Shown piece by piece: positions 1-9,263 of a stretch of 34,057 nt of DNA; the first letter of the stretch is position 1; each line of letters begins with the position of its first letter. Where the stretch lies: positions 1 to 34,057 of the forward strand of contig CAJWAD010000028.1 in NCBI GenBank assembly GCA_913020245.1, in the 5' to 3' direction. The notes under the pieces are model-generated. The model was not told the origin of the DNA, did not search any database, and saw nothing but the letters and a program-made list of their open reading frames with translations. The stretch comes from an uncultured Oleiphilus sp. GTDB lineage: Bacteria; Pseudomonadota; Gammaproteobacteria; Pseudomonadales; Oleiphilaceae. Position numbers and translations under genes: made by a program.

Positions 1-374
1 CTGCGCGCAAACGCGTAGGCTTTGATTGGCGGGATCGCATAGTGATTGTTTACGCGTCGTTTCCCGTTGTAGCTTCCGCTATACCCATTCGGGAATAAAT
101 AGACGTATTTTTTGCCGCTAGAGTATAACTTGCCCGTATTGTCTGCAAAAAAGCCGTTATTATTTAAATAAAGTGCTCCATCGTTATTATTGAATAATAC
201 TTCGAAGTCCATACTGCCCGAGTCATCAATCATCAGCATCAAGTTGTGCTTGACCGATGCGCCCAACCATAGTGGGGAGTCAGATAAGGTACCAGGTGCA
301 GAATAACTGATACTCGGCAAGACGAGATAGGCTGTCAATGCGATCCATTTAAGTTGATTTTGCATAGGTTTCAT
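1..374 (-). CDS. pilY1: PilY1, type IV pilus tip adhesin (N-terminal part only)
   Basis: The gene starts at an ATG at 374 and runs off the left edge, so about 124 residues are visible. They show a signal peptide (hydrophobic residues 9-22, probable cleavage after SYSA near residue 26), then a von Willebrand A-type metal site, MIDDSGSMD, with the DxSxS pattern at Asp50, Ser52 and Ser54. This site close to the N-terminus, at the end of a fimU-pilVWX cluster, fits PilY1, the large calcium-binding adhesin that sits with minor pilins at the pilus tip and supports pilus extension, twitching and surface sensing. The C-terminal propeller domain is outside the window and cannot be checked. The start is supported by AGGAG eight bases upstream. 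A perfect 7-bp hairpin abuts that ribosome-binding site (listed separately). Confidence 0.93.
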   Translation of the reverse strand, partial: MKPMQNQLKWIALTAYLVLPSISYSAPGTLSDSPLWLGASVKHNLMLMIDDSGSMDFEVLFNNNDGALYLNNNGFFADNTGKLYSSGKKYVYLFPNGYSGSYNGKRRVNNHYAIPPIKAYAFAR

Positions 375-387
375 CCGGTTCACTCCT

Positions 388-405
388 CTCAGAGGCATCT
401 CTGAG
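388..405 (-). promoter_or_regulatory. Hairpin touching the pilY1 ribosome-binding site
   Basis: CTCAGAG and CTCTGAG are exact inverted repeats separated by four bases. On the minus strand the stem ends directly before the AGGAG of pilY1, between pilX and pilY1. There is no T-run, so it is not a terminator. It could affect pilY1 translation or transcript stability relative to pilX. The structure is read from the sequence; the role is inference. Confidence 0.45.
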
Positions 406-457
406 TTAACATTTTTCTAACAGTATTTATCCACACGCGCTTTTTGAGCACGCTTGT

Positions 458-982
458 TCAAAATACTCTTGCATAATATGTTTCAATCATTCTTGAGGCC
501 GTGGAACTGCCGCCGCTGCTTTGCGCGACGATGCGAAACGCAAACGTTTGGCCTGCGCCACTTTCATGCGAATAGGTATCTAGGTTGAGCCCAAGATCAC
601 TATCCTCATTTGCAATGTCACCCGCCAGTTCAATAAAAAAGCGCGGCTCCTCGGCCAGGCCATTGACGGCTCCAGCTCGAACTGAATTAGTGCCCGTCCA
701 CGTAACGTTGTTATGAGGATCAGGTCCATTATTTTCTATATAAAGCCCATTTGTATTATTGAAGGCTCCAAGGGTCGCAAAGCCATCAATCGTTGCTTCT
801 GCGGCCCTCACAGCGGTTTCGGCGCCTTGTAGCGCGATATTGCCATCTTGAATTGCTGCCGACATTTTGCCCTGCATTACCGTATCACTCATGGAGGATA
901 CGCCCAGCACCGTTAGGATAAGTAAAAAAATCAATGCAACAAAAAGGGCTGCTCCCTGTTGTTTTTTGGGTAAGCTATTCAT
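458..982 (-). CDS. pilX: PilX, minor type IV pilin
   Basis: The 174-residue protein starts with a short basic leader ending QQG, followed by a hydrophobic helix (AALFVALIFLLILTVLGVSS), the prepilin pattern cut by PilD after Gly10. Position +5 is Val rather than the usual Glu. A missing Glu5 is the hallmark of GspK-like tip subunits and fits a subunit that caps the priming complex. The region after the helix (QGAETAVRAAEA) matches the conserved start of PilX proteins. It is the fourth gene of the minor pilin operon and its product should assemble with FimU, PilV, PilW and PilY1. The start has a strong AGGAG site. Stop and neighbouring starts are close, consistent with co-transcription. Confidence 0.93.
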   Translation of the reverse strand: MNSLPKKQQGAALFVALIFLLILTVLGVSSMSDTVMQGKMSAAIQDGNIALQGAETAVRAAEATIDGFATLGAFNNTNGLYIENNGPDPHNNVTWTGTNSVRAGAVNGLAEEPRFFIELAGDIANEDSDLGLNLDTYSHESGAGQTFAFRIVAQSSGGSSTASRMIETYYARVF

Positions 983-1003
983 TGTGATGTTCTCCTCTTA
1001 CGC

Positions 1004-2017
1004 TTAATTCAGGCGATTTCTGATTGCATTGGTCGTCGCGTAAGACGTTAGCAAATTAGTCGGGTTTATCGCTTGGTTGTCATCGCCACGCACGTCAATC
1101 TGCGTCTGTACCGATAGCACGGAATTAGTAGCAGTAACGCCATCACCGTCGACATAGGTGTTAACACTGCCATCAGCGGTGGTGTCCTCCCCATATAAAA
1201 CAGTAAATTGCTCAATGCCCTGCGCCACTTCGTAGCTCACAAAGCTCGGACGCGTGTTGCCAGTTGGATCCTCTAGGGTGCGCAAATACAAACCCGTATC
1301 GCCATTGGCATTATTACCAAGGTAGAGCAATGAGAAGTTAAGTAGATAGACAAATGCGCCATCGCTGTAAAAGTGATCAAGCGCTGTTTGCGTATTATTG
1401 GTTCCATCCAGCTCAATCACATTAGTCGCTGCGCTGATACTTGTTACGCCAAACGCTTCTGCCGTGCTGCAATCGGAAACAAGCAGCAGTGAATTAGCGT
1501 TAATACCGCAACTGGCGACATTCTCAACGGCAAGCGTATTAGCGTCAGTGTCAGCCCCTTCAATAGCTAAGCCCTGACATGGCTCTACTGTTTGAATAAA
1601 TACCGCATCCGACCCTGCGACCGCTTCACCTGCACCGGTGCCAATGGTGACGCCATATCCCGCTAAATCAGTACCCGCAATATTATTAAAGGGAATCAAT
1701 GCATTGTCGCCATCAAAATCAGTAAGCGCTGTCTGAACCGCTGCACCTGTATATTCAGATACTTTGATGTGATTCGTAAAATTCGCGCTAAATTGCCCGG
1801 TCGCGCAGCCCATGAAGCCAACAGAACGAATATTTTTGGTCATTATCTCCATTGCGATACGACCATTTTCTTGCATGCGGGCCACGCCGTTTTGCAAAGA
1901 GAATGCCTGCTGATTCGAGCTAAAAATCTGGAACATGCCAAGTAACAGCGTTGCGCTCAAGGCCAACGCTACCAACAACTCTACTAACGAGAAGCCTTTT
2001 GTATTACTCACAATCAT
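1004..2017 (-). CDS. pilW: PilW, minor type IV pilin
   Basis: About 337 residues, the size expected for PilW. A leader ending TKG is followed by FSLVELLVALALSATLLLGM, a standard class III prepilin signal with Glu at +5. The rest is a Ser/Thr/Asn/Asp-rich globular region with few Cys. In P. aeruginosa PilW is part of the minor pilin complex under the pilus tip and contributes to c-di-GMP-linked surface responses. The start is ambiguous. The stop codon of pilV overlaps the AGGAG site. An in-frame TTG follows immediately, the ATG used here lies three bases after AGGAG, and a GTG at 2011 lies nine bases after it. The GTG spacing is more usual and would give a six-residue leader. Confidence 0.92.
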   Translation of the reverse strand: MIVSNTKGFSLVELLVALALSATLLLGMFQIFSSNQQAFSLQNGVARMQENGRIAMEIMTKNIRSVGFMGCATGQFSANFTNHIKVSEYTGAAVQTALTDFDGDNALIPFNNIAGTDLAGYGVTIGTGAGEAVAGSDAVFIQTVEPCQGLAIEGADTDANTLAVENVASCGINANSLLLVSDCSTAEAFGVTSISAATNVIELDGTNNTQTALDHFYSDGAFVYLLNFSLLYLGNNANGDTGLYLRTLEDPTGNTRPSFVSYEVAQGIEQFTVLYGEDTTADGSVNTYVDGDGVTATNSVLSVQTQIDVRGDDNQAINPTNLLTSYATTNAIRNRLN

Positions 2018-2023
2018 CAACTC

Positions 2024-2476
2024 CTATGGCTCAAAGGTCAGTGTTACCCGACTAGTGGCGATGGCATTTGCCCCTTGCTCAACGCGATCAGTCCAATTAA
2101 CTTCCACCGTATACAAGTTGCCTGCGGCAACGGAGAGTTCACCACTTCCAGCAGGCAAGGCATCACCAATATTTGTTAGCCATGTTTGGATATCGTATCC
2201 AGCCATTTGGGCCGCCGTACACGTATTTGCTAAGCAATTATCTGCACTGGCGTTACCCTCATCGGCGTAGGTGGCTTGCGCCGCTGGATTGGCCCGGATA
2301 CGGTCGACTATGTCATTCGCATAGAATATGGCAATACTTCGATAACTCGCATTGGAGCTGTCTTGAACCGCCCTTACCTGCATACTGGCAACGCCTAGCA
2401 AGCCGACCGCTAGAATAAACATCGTAACCAGAATCTCCATTAAGGTAAGACCCTGCTGCCTTGCTTTTAACTGCAT
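2024..2476 (-). CDS. pilV: PilV, minor type IV pilin
   Basis: The 150-residue protein has a leader ending QQG and then LTLMEILVTMFILAVGLLGV, with Glu at +5 of the mature protein. The MEILVTMFILAVGLLGVASMQ block is typical of the PilV/GspI type, cleaved and N-methylated by PilD. The globular part has a Cys pair (CLANTC) that may form a disulfide. PilV couples PilX/PilW/PilY1 to the pilus shaft in the P. aeruginosa model. It lies 12 bases after fimU and three bases before the pilW start region, clearly one operon. A GGAGAGG site precedes the ATG. Confidence 0.93.
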   Translation of the reverse strand: MQLKARQQGLTLMEILVTMFILAVGLLGVASMQVRAVQDSSNASYRSIAIFYANDIVDRIRANPAAQATYADEGNASADNCLANTCTAAQMAGYDIQTWLTNIGDALPAGSGELSVAAGNLYTVEVNWTDRVEQGANAIATSRVTLTFEP

Positions 2477-2488
2477 CTCAAGCCTCTC

Positions 2489-2998
2489 CTATGGACATGT
2501 AAAGTCAGTAATTTCAACACGCCCCGAAAGCGCAACCGAAATTTGCCGATCTTCTGCACCCGCCTCGGCTGTGCATAAATTCAAAGTATGCGCCCCTGAA
2601 GCGAAGCCTCTCCCATCAAAACGCAATGCAGCTGCACTGCCTGTTAAGGCCAAACTTGGGTTGATACTTTCAAAGCTCCGTAACGCGACCTCAGTACCGT
2701 TTACGGTACTATCTCCGTCGGAGTCGAGCCATACTTGATATCCATCCGCCCAACTGTTGGTCGCATTCGCAGTCGTCAAGGCAATTGTTACTTCCGTGCC
2801 GCGTTTTGTCGCCTCTGCCCGCGCATAATTCAATGCACCAACGATGCGGTTTGCCGTTGAGCTAACTTGGCCTCTCGCAATTGAGCTATTGAAGCTGGGT
2901 AACGCAATTGCCGCAACAATCCCAACCAAAATGACGGTGATCATCAGTTCTATGAGGGTAAAGCCTTGTTGATTCGTCGATCTAAAAGTTTTGATCAT
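2489..2998 (-). CDS. fimU: FimU/FimT-type minor pilin (GspH family)
   Basis: 169 residues, first gene of the minor pilin cluster. A leader ending QQG precedes FTLIELMITVILVGIVAAIA, with Glu at +5, followed by ALPSFNSSIARGQVSSTANR, the conserved start of GspH/FimT proteins. A Cys at residue 142 and one at 168 could form the C-terminal disulfide common in this family. FimU links minor pilins to the PilA filament. The choice between fimU and fimT rests on position: it heads a fimU-pilV-pilW-pilX-pilY1 operon as in P. aeruginosa. I could not place a convincing promoter in the 330-base region upstream. Confidence 0.88.
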   Translation of the reverse strand: MIKTFRSTNQQGFTLIELMITVILVGIVAAIALPSFNSSIARGQVSSTANRIVGALNYARAEATKRGTEVTIALTTANATNSWADGYQVWLDSDGDSTVNGTEVALRSFESINPSLALTGSAAALRFDGRGFASGAHTLNLCTAEAGAEDRQISVALSGRVEITDFTCP

Positions 2999-3331
2999 GC
3001 GCTCATCGCTCGCCTACTTTTCCATTAACAAAGCATAAGATACGTTAGTGCAAATAGCCCATACATTACGACCAGTGGCAGACCACACAGATAAACGGTC
3101 AATTTCACGATATAAGTGGTGCTATTTGGCATTTATTTTGTCAAGTTGACGTGTCTATCTGGCGTTATGGTAAAACCGACAAACAGCGCAGCCTAACCCC
3201 TTCAGCTTAGCCAAAAGTCAGAGATTTGATAGGAATTTAAAAATAAAACATGGGGCCAGCGAGGGATGGCCATTCAGCGCATGGTTAGATAAAAAAGAAG
3301 GCCCCATACAGCGCTGAACTGCACTGATTAA
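2999..3331. other. Gene-free stretch between ispH and fimU
   Basis: No credible open reading frame. The right part holds the ispH terminator candidate (3250-3307). The left part should contain the fimU operon promoter. There is a TTGACA on the minus strand at 3144-3139, but no -10 at normal distance: the nearest, TTATAT, is 23 bases away. An 11-bp near-palindrome GTCAAGTTGAC lies at 3140-3150, overlapping that -35-like box, and could be a regulator site. No sigma54 site survives inspection. Confidence 0.6.
3250..3307 (-). terminator. Probable terminator after ispH
   Basis: ATGGGGCC at 3250-3257 pairs perfectly with GGCCCCAT at 3300-3307. On the minus strand the 3' arm is followed by TGTTTTATTTTT. 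The structure begins about 25 bases after the ispH stop. The loop is long (42 bases) and contains a secondary GGCC pairing, so efficiency is uncertain. It would separate the housekeeping operon from the pilin operon. Confidence 0.55.
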
Positions 3332-4282
3332 TTAGACATTACGGATGGGAATGCGTAACTCTTTGGGCATCGAAAATACAATATTTTCTTCACGTCCGTT
3401 TACTTCCTCACAGACATTAGCACCGAGTGCTTTGAGTCGCTCAATAACTTGCTGAACGAGCACCTCAGGCGCAGACGCACCGGCAGTGACGGCCACCGAC
3501 TTTGCATGCTCTAACCAAACAGGCTGAATTTGCGTTTGATCATCAATCAAATAGGCCTTGGTCCCCATACGTTCGGCTAACTCACGTAAGCGGTTAGAAT
3601 TAGAACTATTAGGTGAACCCACCACGAGCATCAAATCTACCTGTCCGGCCAAGCCTTTCACCGCATCTTGCCGATTTTGCGTGGCATAACAAATATCATC
3701 TTTGCGCGGCCCCTGAATTTTTGGGAAGTGCGTGCGCAATGCATCAATGACCCGAGCCGTATCATCGACCGATAAGGTCGTTTGTGTCACGTAAGCTAAT
3801 TTTTCTGGATTATCCACGCGCAAACGAGCCACGTCTTCGGCATCCTCTACCAGATAAATAGCACCGCCTTGAGAGGTATCATATTGACCCATCGTGCCTT
3901 CCACTTCAGGGTGGCCTTGATGACCAATCAAGATGCATTCCATACCTTCGCGGCTATACTTCAGCACCTCCATATGCACTTTTGTGACCAACGGACAGGT
4001 CGCATCAAATACTTTCAGACCCCGACTTTTCGCTTCCTCTTGCACTGCACGCGATACGCCATGGGCACTAAAAATGACCAGGGTGTCGTTTGGCACCTCA
4101 TGCAACTCATCAACAAAAATGGCGCCGCGATTTTTCAAGTCATCCACGACAAAGCGGTTATGAACAACCTCATGACGCACATATACCGGTGCACCAAACA
4201 CCTCTAGGGCTCGGTTTACGATTTCAATCGCACGATCAACGCCGGCACAAAAACCTCGCGGATTAGCTAATTGAATCTTCAT
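3332..4282 (-). CDS. ispH: IspH (LytB), HMBPP reductase
   Basis: 4-hydroxy-3-methylbut-2-enyl diphosphate reductase, the last step of the MEP pathway, making IPP and DMAPP with a [4Fe-4S] cluster. The three cluster cysteines are in place: Cys12 ([10 protein letters not shown]), Cys96 (FDATCPLV) and Cys198 ([11 protein letters not shown]). The substrate-binding residues of the EGTMGQ and [10 protein letters not shown] motifs are present. At 316 residues it has the normal full length. It is the last gene of the ribF-ileS-lspA-fkpB-ispH operon, nine bases after the fkpB stop, and is followed by a terminator candidate. The same order is standard in Pseudomonas and many other gammaproteobacteria. 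Confidence 0.98.
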   Translation of the reverse strand: MKIQLANPRGFCAGVDRAIEIVNRALEVFGAPVYVRHEVVHNRFVVDDLKNRGAIFVDELHEVPNDTLVIFSAHGVSRAVQEEAKSRGLKVFDATCPLVTKVHMEVLKYSREGMECILIGHQGHPEVEGTMGQYDTSQGGAIYLVEDAEDVARLRVDNPEKLAYVTQTTLSVDDTARVIDALRTHFPKIQGPRKDDICYATQNRQDAVKGLAGQVDLMLVVGSPNSSNSNRLRELAERMGTKAYLIDDQTQIQPVWLEHAKSVAVTAGASAPEVLVQQVIERLKALGANVCEEVNGREENIVFSMPKELRIPIRNV

Positions 4283-4291
4283 AAATTGCCT

Positions 4292-4729
4292 TTAAACCGT
4301 TTCAACTGCGATTATTTTGACCTTGAAGGTAAGGGTCTCACCTGCCAAAGGATGATTGAAATCGACCGTCACCTCGTCATCATCGAAGGCCTTGATCACG
4401 CCGGGTAGCTCTTGTTTACTGGCATCGGTAAATGACACCACTAAACCAGGCTCTAATTCCATGTCCGCTGCAAAGGTATTGCGCTTAAAATATTGCACAT
4501 TATTCGGATTAGGCATGCCAAACGCTTTCTCTGGGGAGACTAACCAAGCGTCTTCGGCACCAGCACTTAAACCATCCAAGTAAGCTAAAAACCCATCTGG
4601 CAGCTGGCCATCACCGTGCTCAAATGTCACGGGCTCGCCATCGAACGTTGAATCTACAATAGAGCCGTCACCTAAGCTCAAGGAAAAATGTAAAGTAATA
4701 CGCGTGTCTGGGGCAATTATTACGGACAA
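4292..4729 (-). CDS. fkpB: FkpB (SlpA), FKBP-type peptidyl-prolyl isomerase
   Basis: A 145-residue cytoplasmic FKBP of the SlpA/SlyD type. It opens with the FKBP strand pattern (TLHFSLSLGDGSIVDSTFDG), contains the insert-in-flap domain (SPEKAFGMPNPNNVQYF, roughly residues 66-82) and ends in VDFNHPLAGETLTFKVKI, the characteristic SlyD/SlpA signature. It isomerises prolyl bonds and acts as a chaperone for unfolded clients. SlyD's metal-binding His-rich tail is absent, which favours FkpB. It lies between lspA and ispH, its usual position, and is co-oriented with both. Confidence 0.95.
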   Translation of the reverse strand: MSVIIAPDTRITLHFSLSLGDGSIVDSTFDGEPVTFEHGDGQLPDGFLAYLDGLSAGAEDAWLVSPEKAFGMPNPNNVQYFKRNTFAADMELEPGLVVSFTDASKQELPGVIKAFDDDEVTVDFNHPLAGETLTFKVKIIAVETV

Positions 4730-4762
4730 AGTTTCTACCTATTCTAATCAGTGCGGTTCAGT

Positions 4763-5281
4763 TCAGGGAGCATCGTGCTCCGGCTCTTTTTTGCGAAACA
4801 AATCAAGTATCATCATTACCGCCCCAATACTGATGGCGGAATCCGCAATATTAAACGCAGGAAAATGATAACTAGCCCAATAAAAATGCAAAAAATCTAC
4901 CACATAACCAAGCGTGATTCGGTCGTAAAGGTTACCAATGGCTCCACCCAAAATGAGTGCTAAACTAACGGCCATCCATACATCTTGTTTGAGCGTGTAT
5001 ATCCAACGCACCAAGGCCGCACTAACTGCCGATGCAAGCGTAATAAAGAACCAGCGCTGCCACCCCGCTTCATTTGCTAAAAAGCTAAACGCGGCACCTG
5101 TGTTGTGCAGCAAAGTGAAGTTAAAAAAAGGCAATACCGGCACTGGCATCGCATACTCCAGATTAGTACTCGCTAGATGCTTCGTAAACAAATCCAAACC
5201 GACGATCACGAGCGACAACCACAGCCATTTCATCATGCTACCTGATGGGTGTTGAACGGCCTCGGGATTTGATTGGGTCAT
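4763..5281 (-). CDS. lspA: LspA, lipoprotein signal peptidase (signal peptidase II)
   Basis: 172 residues with four predicted membrane helices. It carries the family signature: GNLYDR, then VVDF, then [11 protein letters not shown]. The two catalytic aspartates are expected at Asp129 and Asp147. The enzyme cleaves diacylglyceryl-modified prolipoproteins in the inner membrane. Its ATG overlaps the ileS stop in an ATGA arrangement (four bases), so translation is probably coupled to ileS. A Lys/Glu-rich tail ([10 protein letters not shown]) follows the last helix. The ileS-lspA linkage is widespread in proteobacteria. Confidence 0.97.
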   Translation of the reverse strand: MTQSNPEAVQHPSGSMMKWLWLSLVIVGLDLFTKHLASTNLEYAMPVPVLPFFNFTLLHNTGAAFSFLANEAGWQRWFFITLASAVSAALVRWIYTLKQDVWMAVSLALILGGAIGNLYDRITLGYVVDFLHFYWASYHFPAFNIADSAISIGAVMMILDLFRKKEPEHDAP

Positions 5282-8115
5282 GCGAACGTCCTCTTTTCGC
5301 CATCCCCTTCGATATTCTCAACACAACGATGGCATAAGCTAGGATGCGCCGCAATGCTGCCTACTTCCGGTCGATGATGCCAACAACGCTCACATTTTTG
5401 ATTTGGATTCGGCATAACTGATACCAACAAGCCCTCCAGTTCACTTGGCAAGGCCTGCTCATGCCCTTCCCCTGCCAACGACAAGACGGTCGCCTCGGAG
5501 CTAATAAGCACAAACCGAAGCTCATCGCCGAGGCTGGTCAGTACATCGAACAAACCGCCCTCGCAATACAAATTGACCGACGTCGTTAACGACCCCTTCA
5601 CTTTGCCCGCTTTGCGCTCTTCTTCGATACGTTTGTTGACCGCATGCTTTGCTTCCATCACCTGAGACCAAAATTGACGGCCTTGCAGTGATTCTGCATC
5701 AATCGCGACAAGCCCTTGATACCAAGTTGCTAAAAATACACTGTCTTCGCGCTCGCCATTGGCCGGTGCGGGCATAAACTGCCAAATTTCATCTGCCGTG
5801 AAGCTTAATACTGGGGCCATCCATCGGGTCATCGCTTCAAGAATATGGTACATAGCGGTTTGACAGGAACGGCGGGCTAGGCTGTCAGTCTTCGTGGTGT
5901 ACTGGCGATCTTTGATAATATCGAGATAAAACCCACCCAATTCACCCACACAGAACTGCACCATTTTCTGAAAGACATCTAAAAAGTTGTAATTCTCATA
6001 CGCAGACTGCAAGGTCGCCTGAAGCTGCAGAGCCTGATCAATCGCCCAGCGATCAAGCGAAAGTAGGTCTTCGGTCGCAACTAAATCAGTTTTTGGATCA
6101 AACCCATTGATATTCGACAACAAAAAACGCGCCGTATTACGGATACGGCGGTAAGAATCGGCAGTACGTTTCAGTATTTCATCGGACACGGTCATTTCGC
6201 CGCTGTAATCCGTTGCCGCTACCCATAGACGCAGAATATCCGCCCCCAGCTTATTCATCACTTCTTGAGGCGCGACCACGTTACCAATTGATTTAGACAT
6301 CTTTCGGCCCTCACCATCAACAGTGAAGCCGTGTGTAAGCACTTGCTTGTAAGGCGCCTCGCCTTTAATAGCAATCCCTGTTTTCAGTGAAGATTGAAAC
6401 CAGCCACGATGCTGATCTGACCCTTCTAAGTAAAGGTCAGCTGGATATTGGCCAAGCTCTGCACGCTGCTCTAGTACTGCTGCGTGAGTGACCCCGGAAT
6501 CAAACCAAACATCTAGGGTGTCCGTTACCTTGGTGTAGTTGACGGCGTCGTCACCGAGTAACTCCTGCGCTTCTAACGCGAACCATGCATCCATGCCTTG
6601 CGCTTCAATACGTTGCGCGACCTGCTCAATCAATTGCTGTGTATCTGGATGCAGCGCTTGTGTCTCTTTGTGCACAAATAACGTAATCGGCACACCCCAT
6701 GTACGCTGGCGAGAAATGCACCAATCGGGGCTTTGCTCAAGCATACCCTCGATGCGATTTTGCCCCCACTCAGGGATCCATTTCACGCCTTTCACAGCCT
6801 CAAGCGCAGACGCTTTCAAGCCGTTATTATTCATACTCACGAACCATTGCGGCGTGGCCCGAAAGATTAAGGGTGTTTTGGTGCGCCAGCAATGTGGGTA
6901 GCTATGCGTAAATACTTTGCTGAGTACTAACTTATTTGCATTTTCTAATGCTTCAAGAATAGTCGCGTCTACTTTATAGACGTGTTGACCTGCAAAATGC
7001 TCAACCTGTTCGCGAAACACGCCGTGATCATCGACATAATTAAGCGTACCTAAACCATATTTACGGCCGACATTAAAATCGTCTACACCGTGATCCGGCG
7101 CCGTATGCACCGCGCCGGTACCGGCATCTGTCGTCACATGCTCACCCAACAAAACAGGTACTTGCTTCGCATACAGAGGATGCTGCAAAACTTGATTATC
7201 AAGCGTCGCACCAGACGTGAAACCAAGCACTTCAAAGCGCTCAATGCTATAGCGCGCCATCACATCATCAACGAGTGCTTGAGCAAAAATACCTAATTCA
7301 TCACCTAAACCCTTATCAAACTTGACAAGCGCATACTCCAACTCACCATTTAACGACACCGCCTGATTAGATGGTAGGGTCCAAGGTGTGGTAGTCCAGA
7401 TCACCACAGACATATTTAAATCTGAGGGAGCAACGTCAAATGCTTTGAAGAACGCCTGACGATCCACTACATCAAAACGCACATCAATAGCTGTTGACTG
7501 CTTGTCTTGATATTCTACTTCGGCTTCGGCCAACGCGGACCCACCTACGACACTCCAATAAACAGGCTTAAAGCCTTTTTGCAGGTGACCATTATCGATA
7601 ATTTTTCCAAGCGAGCGCACAATTTCAGCTTCAAATTTGAAGTCCATCGTCAGATATGGATTGTCCCAATCACCGAACACCCCCAAACGAATAAAATCTT
7701 GCTTCTGTCCTGCAACCTGCTTCGCCGCATAATCTCGACATGCCTGACGAAATTTCGGGTACTCAACTTTTATACCGGCCTTGCCAATTTTCTTTTCAAC
7801 GTTATGCTCGATCGGCAGGCCATGGCAATCCCAACCTGGGATATAAGGCGCGTCGAAACCAGATACGGTTTTTGACTTGACGATAATGTCTTTCAAAATT
7901 TTGTTTACCGCATGCCCGATATGGATATTGCCGTTTGCGTAGGGGGGCCCATCGTGCAAAATAAATTTTTCAGCACCCGCGCGCGCCGTACGAATTTTTT
8001 TGTATAACTCGGCCTCCGTCCATTGCTTCAGCATCGCTGGTTCGCGCTGCGCCAGATTTCCTTTCATTGGGAACTCAGTCGCTGGAAGATTTAAGGTGTG
8101 CTTGTAATCACTCAT
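5278..8115 (-). CDS. ileS: Isoleucyl-tRNA synthetase
   Basis: 945 residues, full length for the bacterial type 1 enzyme. Class I signatures are present: [11 protein letters not shown] at residues 58-68 and KMSKS in [11 protein letters not shown] around residue 605. The editing (CP1) domain lies between, with the [13 protein letters not shown] motif near residue 240. The C-terminal zinc motif is intact (CERCW and CHRCVENI, near residues 905-930). It charges tRNA-Ile with isoleucine and hydrolyses Val-tRNA-Ile. It sits 17 bases after ribF and overlaps lspA by four bases. Nothing suggests the mupirocin-resistant eukaryote-like form. Confidence 0.98.
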   Translation of the reverse strand: MSDYKHTLNLPATEFPMKGNLAQREPAMLKQWTEAELYKKIRTARAGAEKFILHDGPPYANGNIHIGHAVNKILKDIIVKSKTVSGFDAPYIPGWDCHGLPIEHNVEKKIGKAGIKVEYPKFRQACRDYAAKQVAGQKQDFIRLGVFGDWDNPYLTMDFKFEAEIVRSLGKIIDNGHLQKGFKPVYWSVVGGSALAEAEVEYQDKQSTAIDVRFDVVDRQAFFKAFDVAPSDLNMSVVIWTTTPWTLPSNQAVSLNGELEYALVKFDKGLGDELGIFAQALVDDVMARYSIERFEVLGFTSGATLDNQVLQHPLYAKQVPVLLGEHVTTDAGTGAVHTAPDHGVDDFNVGRKYGLGTLNYVDDHGVFREQVEHFAGQHVYKVDATILEALENANKLVLSKVFTHSYPHCWRTKTPLIFRATPQWFVSMNNNGLKASALEAVKGVKWIPEWGQNRIEGMLEQSPDWCISRQRTWGVPITLFVHKETQALHPDTQQLIEQVAQRIEAQGMDAWFALEAQELLGDDAVNYTKVTDTLDVWFDSGVTHAAVLEQRAELGQYPADLYLEGSDQHRGWFQSSLKTGIAIKGEAPYKQVLTHGFTVDGEGRKMSKSIGNVVAPQEVMNKLGADILRLWVAATDYSGEMTVSDEILKRTADSYRRIRNTARFLLSNINGFDPKTDLVATEDLLSLDRWAIDQALQLQATLQSAYENYNFLDVFQKMVQFCVGELGGFYLDIIKDRQYTTKTDSLARRSCQTAMYHILEAMTRWMAPVLSFTADEIWQFMPAPANGEREDSVFLATWYQGLVAIDAESLQGRQFWSQVMEAKHAVNKRIEEERKAGKVKGSLTTSVNLYCEGGLFDVLTSLGDELRFVLISSEATVLSLAGEGHEQALPSELEGLLVSVMPNPNQKCERCWHHRPEVGSIAAHPSLCHRCVENIEGDGEKRTFA

Positions 8116-8132
8116 AATTTGGTCACTTCATC

Positions 8133-9074
8133 TCAGGTTAGAGCGGCTTTTGCGGCTTTAACATCGCTTGCAATCTGTTCTTTCAGGGCATCTAAACCGC
8201 TGAAACGCTGTTCTTCTCTCAATTTGGCTACAAACTCGACTTGAACATTTGCACCGTATAAATCGCCCTCAAAATCAAAGAGGTGCACTTCTAAATTTGG
8301 GCGGTTATGCCCTAAAGTGGGTTTGACGCCAACGTTAGCGACCCCTGCATGTACATGCGCACCTACTCGCATACGCACCGCATATACCCCATGCAAAGGG
8401 GAAACTCTTCGCTTTAGTGCCACATTTGCCGTAGGAAAACCTAGTGTTCGTCCCAATTTCTGGCCATGCATCACACGCCCTTTAATCGAATAGGGATGCC
8501 CTAAATGACGCGTTACCGACTTAAAATCACCCTTGCTCAACGCTTTTCTTACGAGCGTAGAACTGACGCGCGTGGCAACATGATCGCTTTTATCACTCTC
8601 AGCGATCAGTGTTTGTGTATTTTCGACATTGAACCCAAACTTCTCACCTGCCTGGTTGAGTAGTGCAAAATCACCGAGTCGATCGCCACCAAAGCGAAAA
8701 TCATCACCAACGACTAAATGCTTTGTGCGCAAATGCTTAACCAGCACTTCAAGGATAAAATCATCAGCTGAGTACCTTGCGAACGTCCGATCAAAGCGTA
8801 AGCAACATAGATAATCTAATCCTAGTTCGGCTAATCGTTCGTATTTTTCACGAAAACTGGTTAACCGAGCGGGTGCCGCGGCGTCCTTGAAAAACTCCAA
8901 AGGCTGCGGCTCAAATACGAGGACCAAAGATGGAAGATCAAGAGTATTGGCCTTTGCGATTACGCGCTCAATGATACTTTGATGCCCTTTATGAATCCCA
9001 TCAAAATTACCAATTGTCGCAACACAACCGGTTTCAGCTACCCCTGGGTTATGCAATCCTCGAAGCAAGTGCAT
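8133..9074 (-). CDS. ribF: RibF, bifunctional riboflavin kinase/FAD synthetase
   Basis: 313 residues. The N-terminal FAD synthetase domain carries the nucleotidyltransferase motif GNFDGIHKGHQSII (around residues 22-35) and the STLVRKAL motif. The C-terminal flavokinase domain contains GRTLGFPTANV and GVYAVRMRVG. It converts riboflavin to FMN and then FAD, using the riboflavin made by the rib cluster at 25-28 kb. It is the first gene of the ribF-ileS-lspA-fkpB-ispH operon and has a well-formed sigma70 promoter immediately upstream. In Pseudomonas it directly follows murJ; here a small exported-protein gene with its own terminator lies between them. Confidence 0.97.
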   Translation of the reverse strand: MHLLRGLHNPGVAETGCVATIGNFDGIHKGHQSIIERVIAKANTLDLPSLVLVFEPQPLEFFKDAAAPARLTSFREKYERLAELGLDYLCCLRFDRTFARYSADDFILEVLVKHLRTKHLVVGDDFRFGGDRLGDFALLNQAGEKFGFNVENTQTLIAESDKSDHVATRVSSTLVRKALSKGDFKSVTRHLGHPYSIKGRVMHGQKLGRTLGFPTANVALKRRVSPLHGVYAVRMRVGAHVHAGVANVGVKPTLGHNRPNLEVHLFDFEGDLYGANVQVEFVAKLREEQRFSGLDALKEQIASDVKAAKAALT

Positions 9075-9107
9075 GCTTTATTATCAATCTCAAAAAAATA
9101 GCCGAGG

Positions 9108-9137
9108 ATTATACTGTCTGAATGCCTATTTATTCAA
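9108..9137 (-). promoter_or_regulatory. Sigma70 promoter of the ribF-ileS-lspA-fkpB-ispH operon
   Basis: On the minus strand TTGAAT (9137-9132) and a perfect TATAAT (9113-9108) are 18 bases apart. Transcription would begin near 9101, giving a leader of about 26 bases before the ribF ATG. The promoter lies downstream of the terminator at 9206-9230, so the operon is insulated from murJ and the small gene. Confidence 0.75.
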
Positions 9138-9198
9138 CGTATCAAGACCCATCTATGCCCCGATCCCAGCTTAAAAGTAAAACTAAAGTGCTGGACAT

Positions 9199-9230
9199 AA
9201 AAAAACCTCTTGCTAAAACTTAGCAAGAGG
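9199..9230 (-). terminator. Rho-independent terminator of the small exported-protein gene
   Basis: A perfect 9-bp stem (CCTCTTGCT at 9206-9214, AGCAAGAGG at 9222-9230) with a seven-base loop is followed on the minus strand by TTTTTTT. It lies 34 bases after the stop of the gene at 9264-9566. Confidence 0.9.
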
Positions 9231-9263
9231 CTCTAATTTACCGACGTAGTCGCCTAAGCGTGT

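Noticed and set aside
1935-2418. Plus-strand frames of 111 and 81 residues
   Set aside because: Antisense to pilW and pilV, which are clearly real; composition is not protein-like.
3049-3066. Possible sigma54 promoter of the fimU operon
   Set aside because: A TTTGCAC on the minus strand has no GG at the required distance (TGT instead of TGG), so the -24 element is missing.
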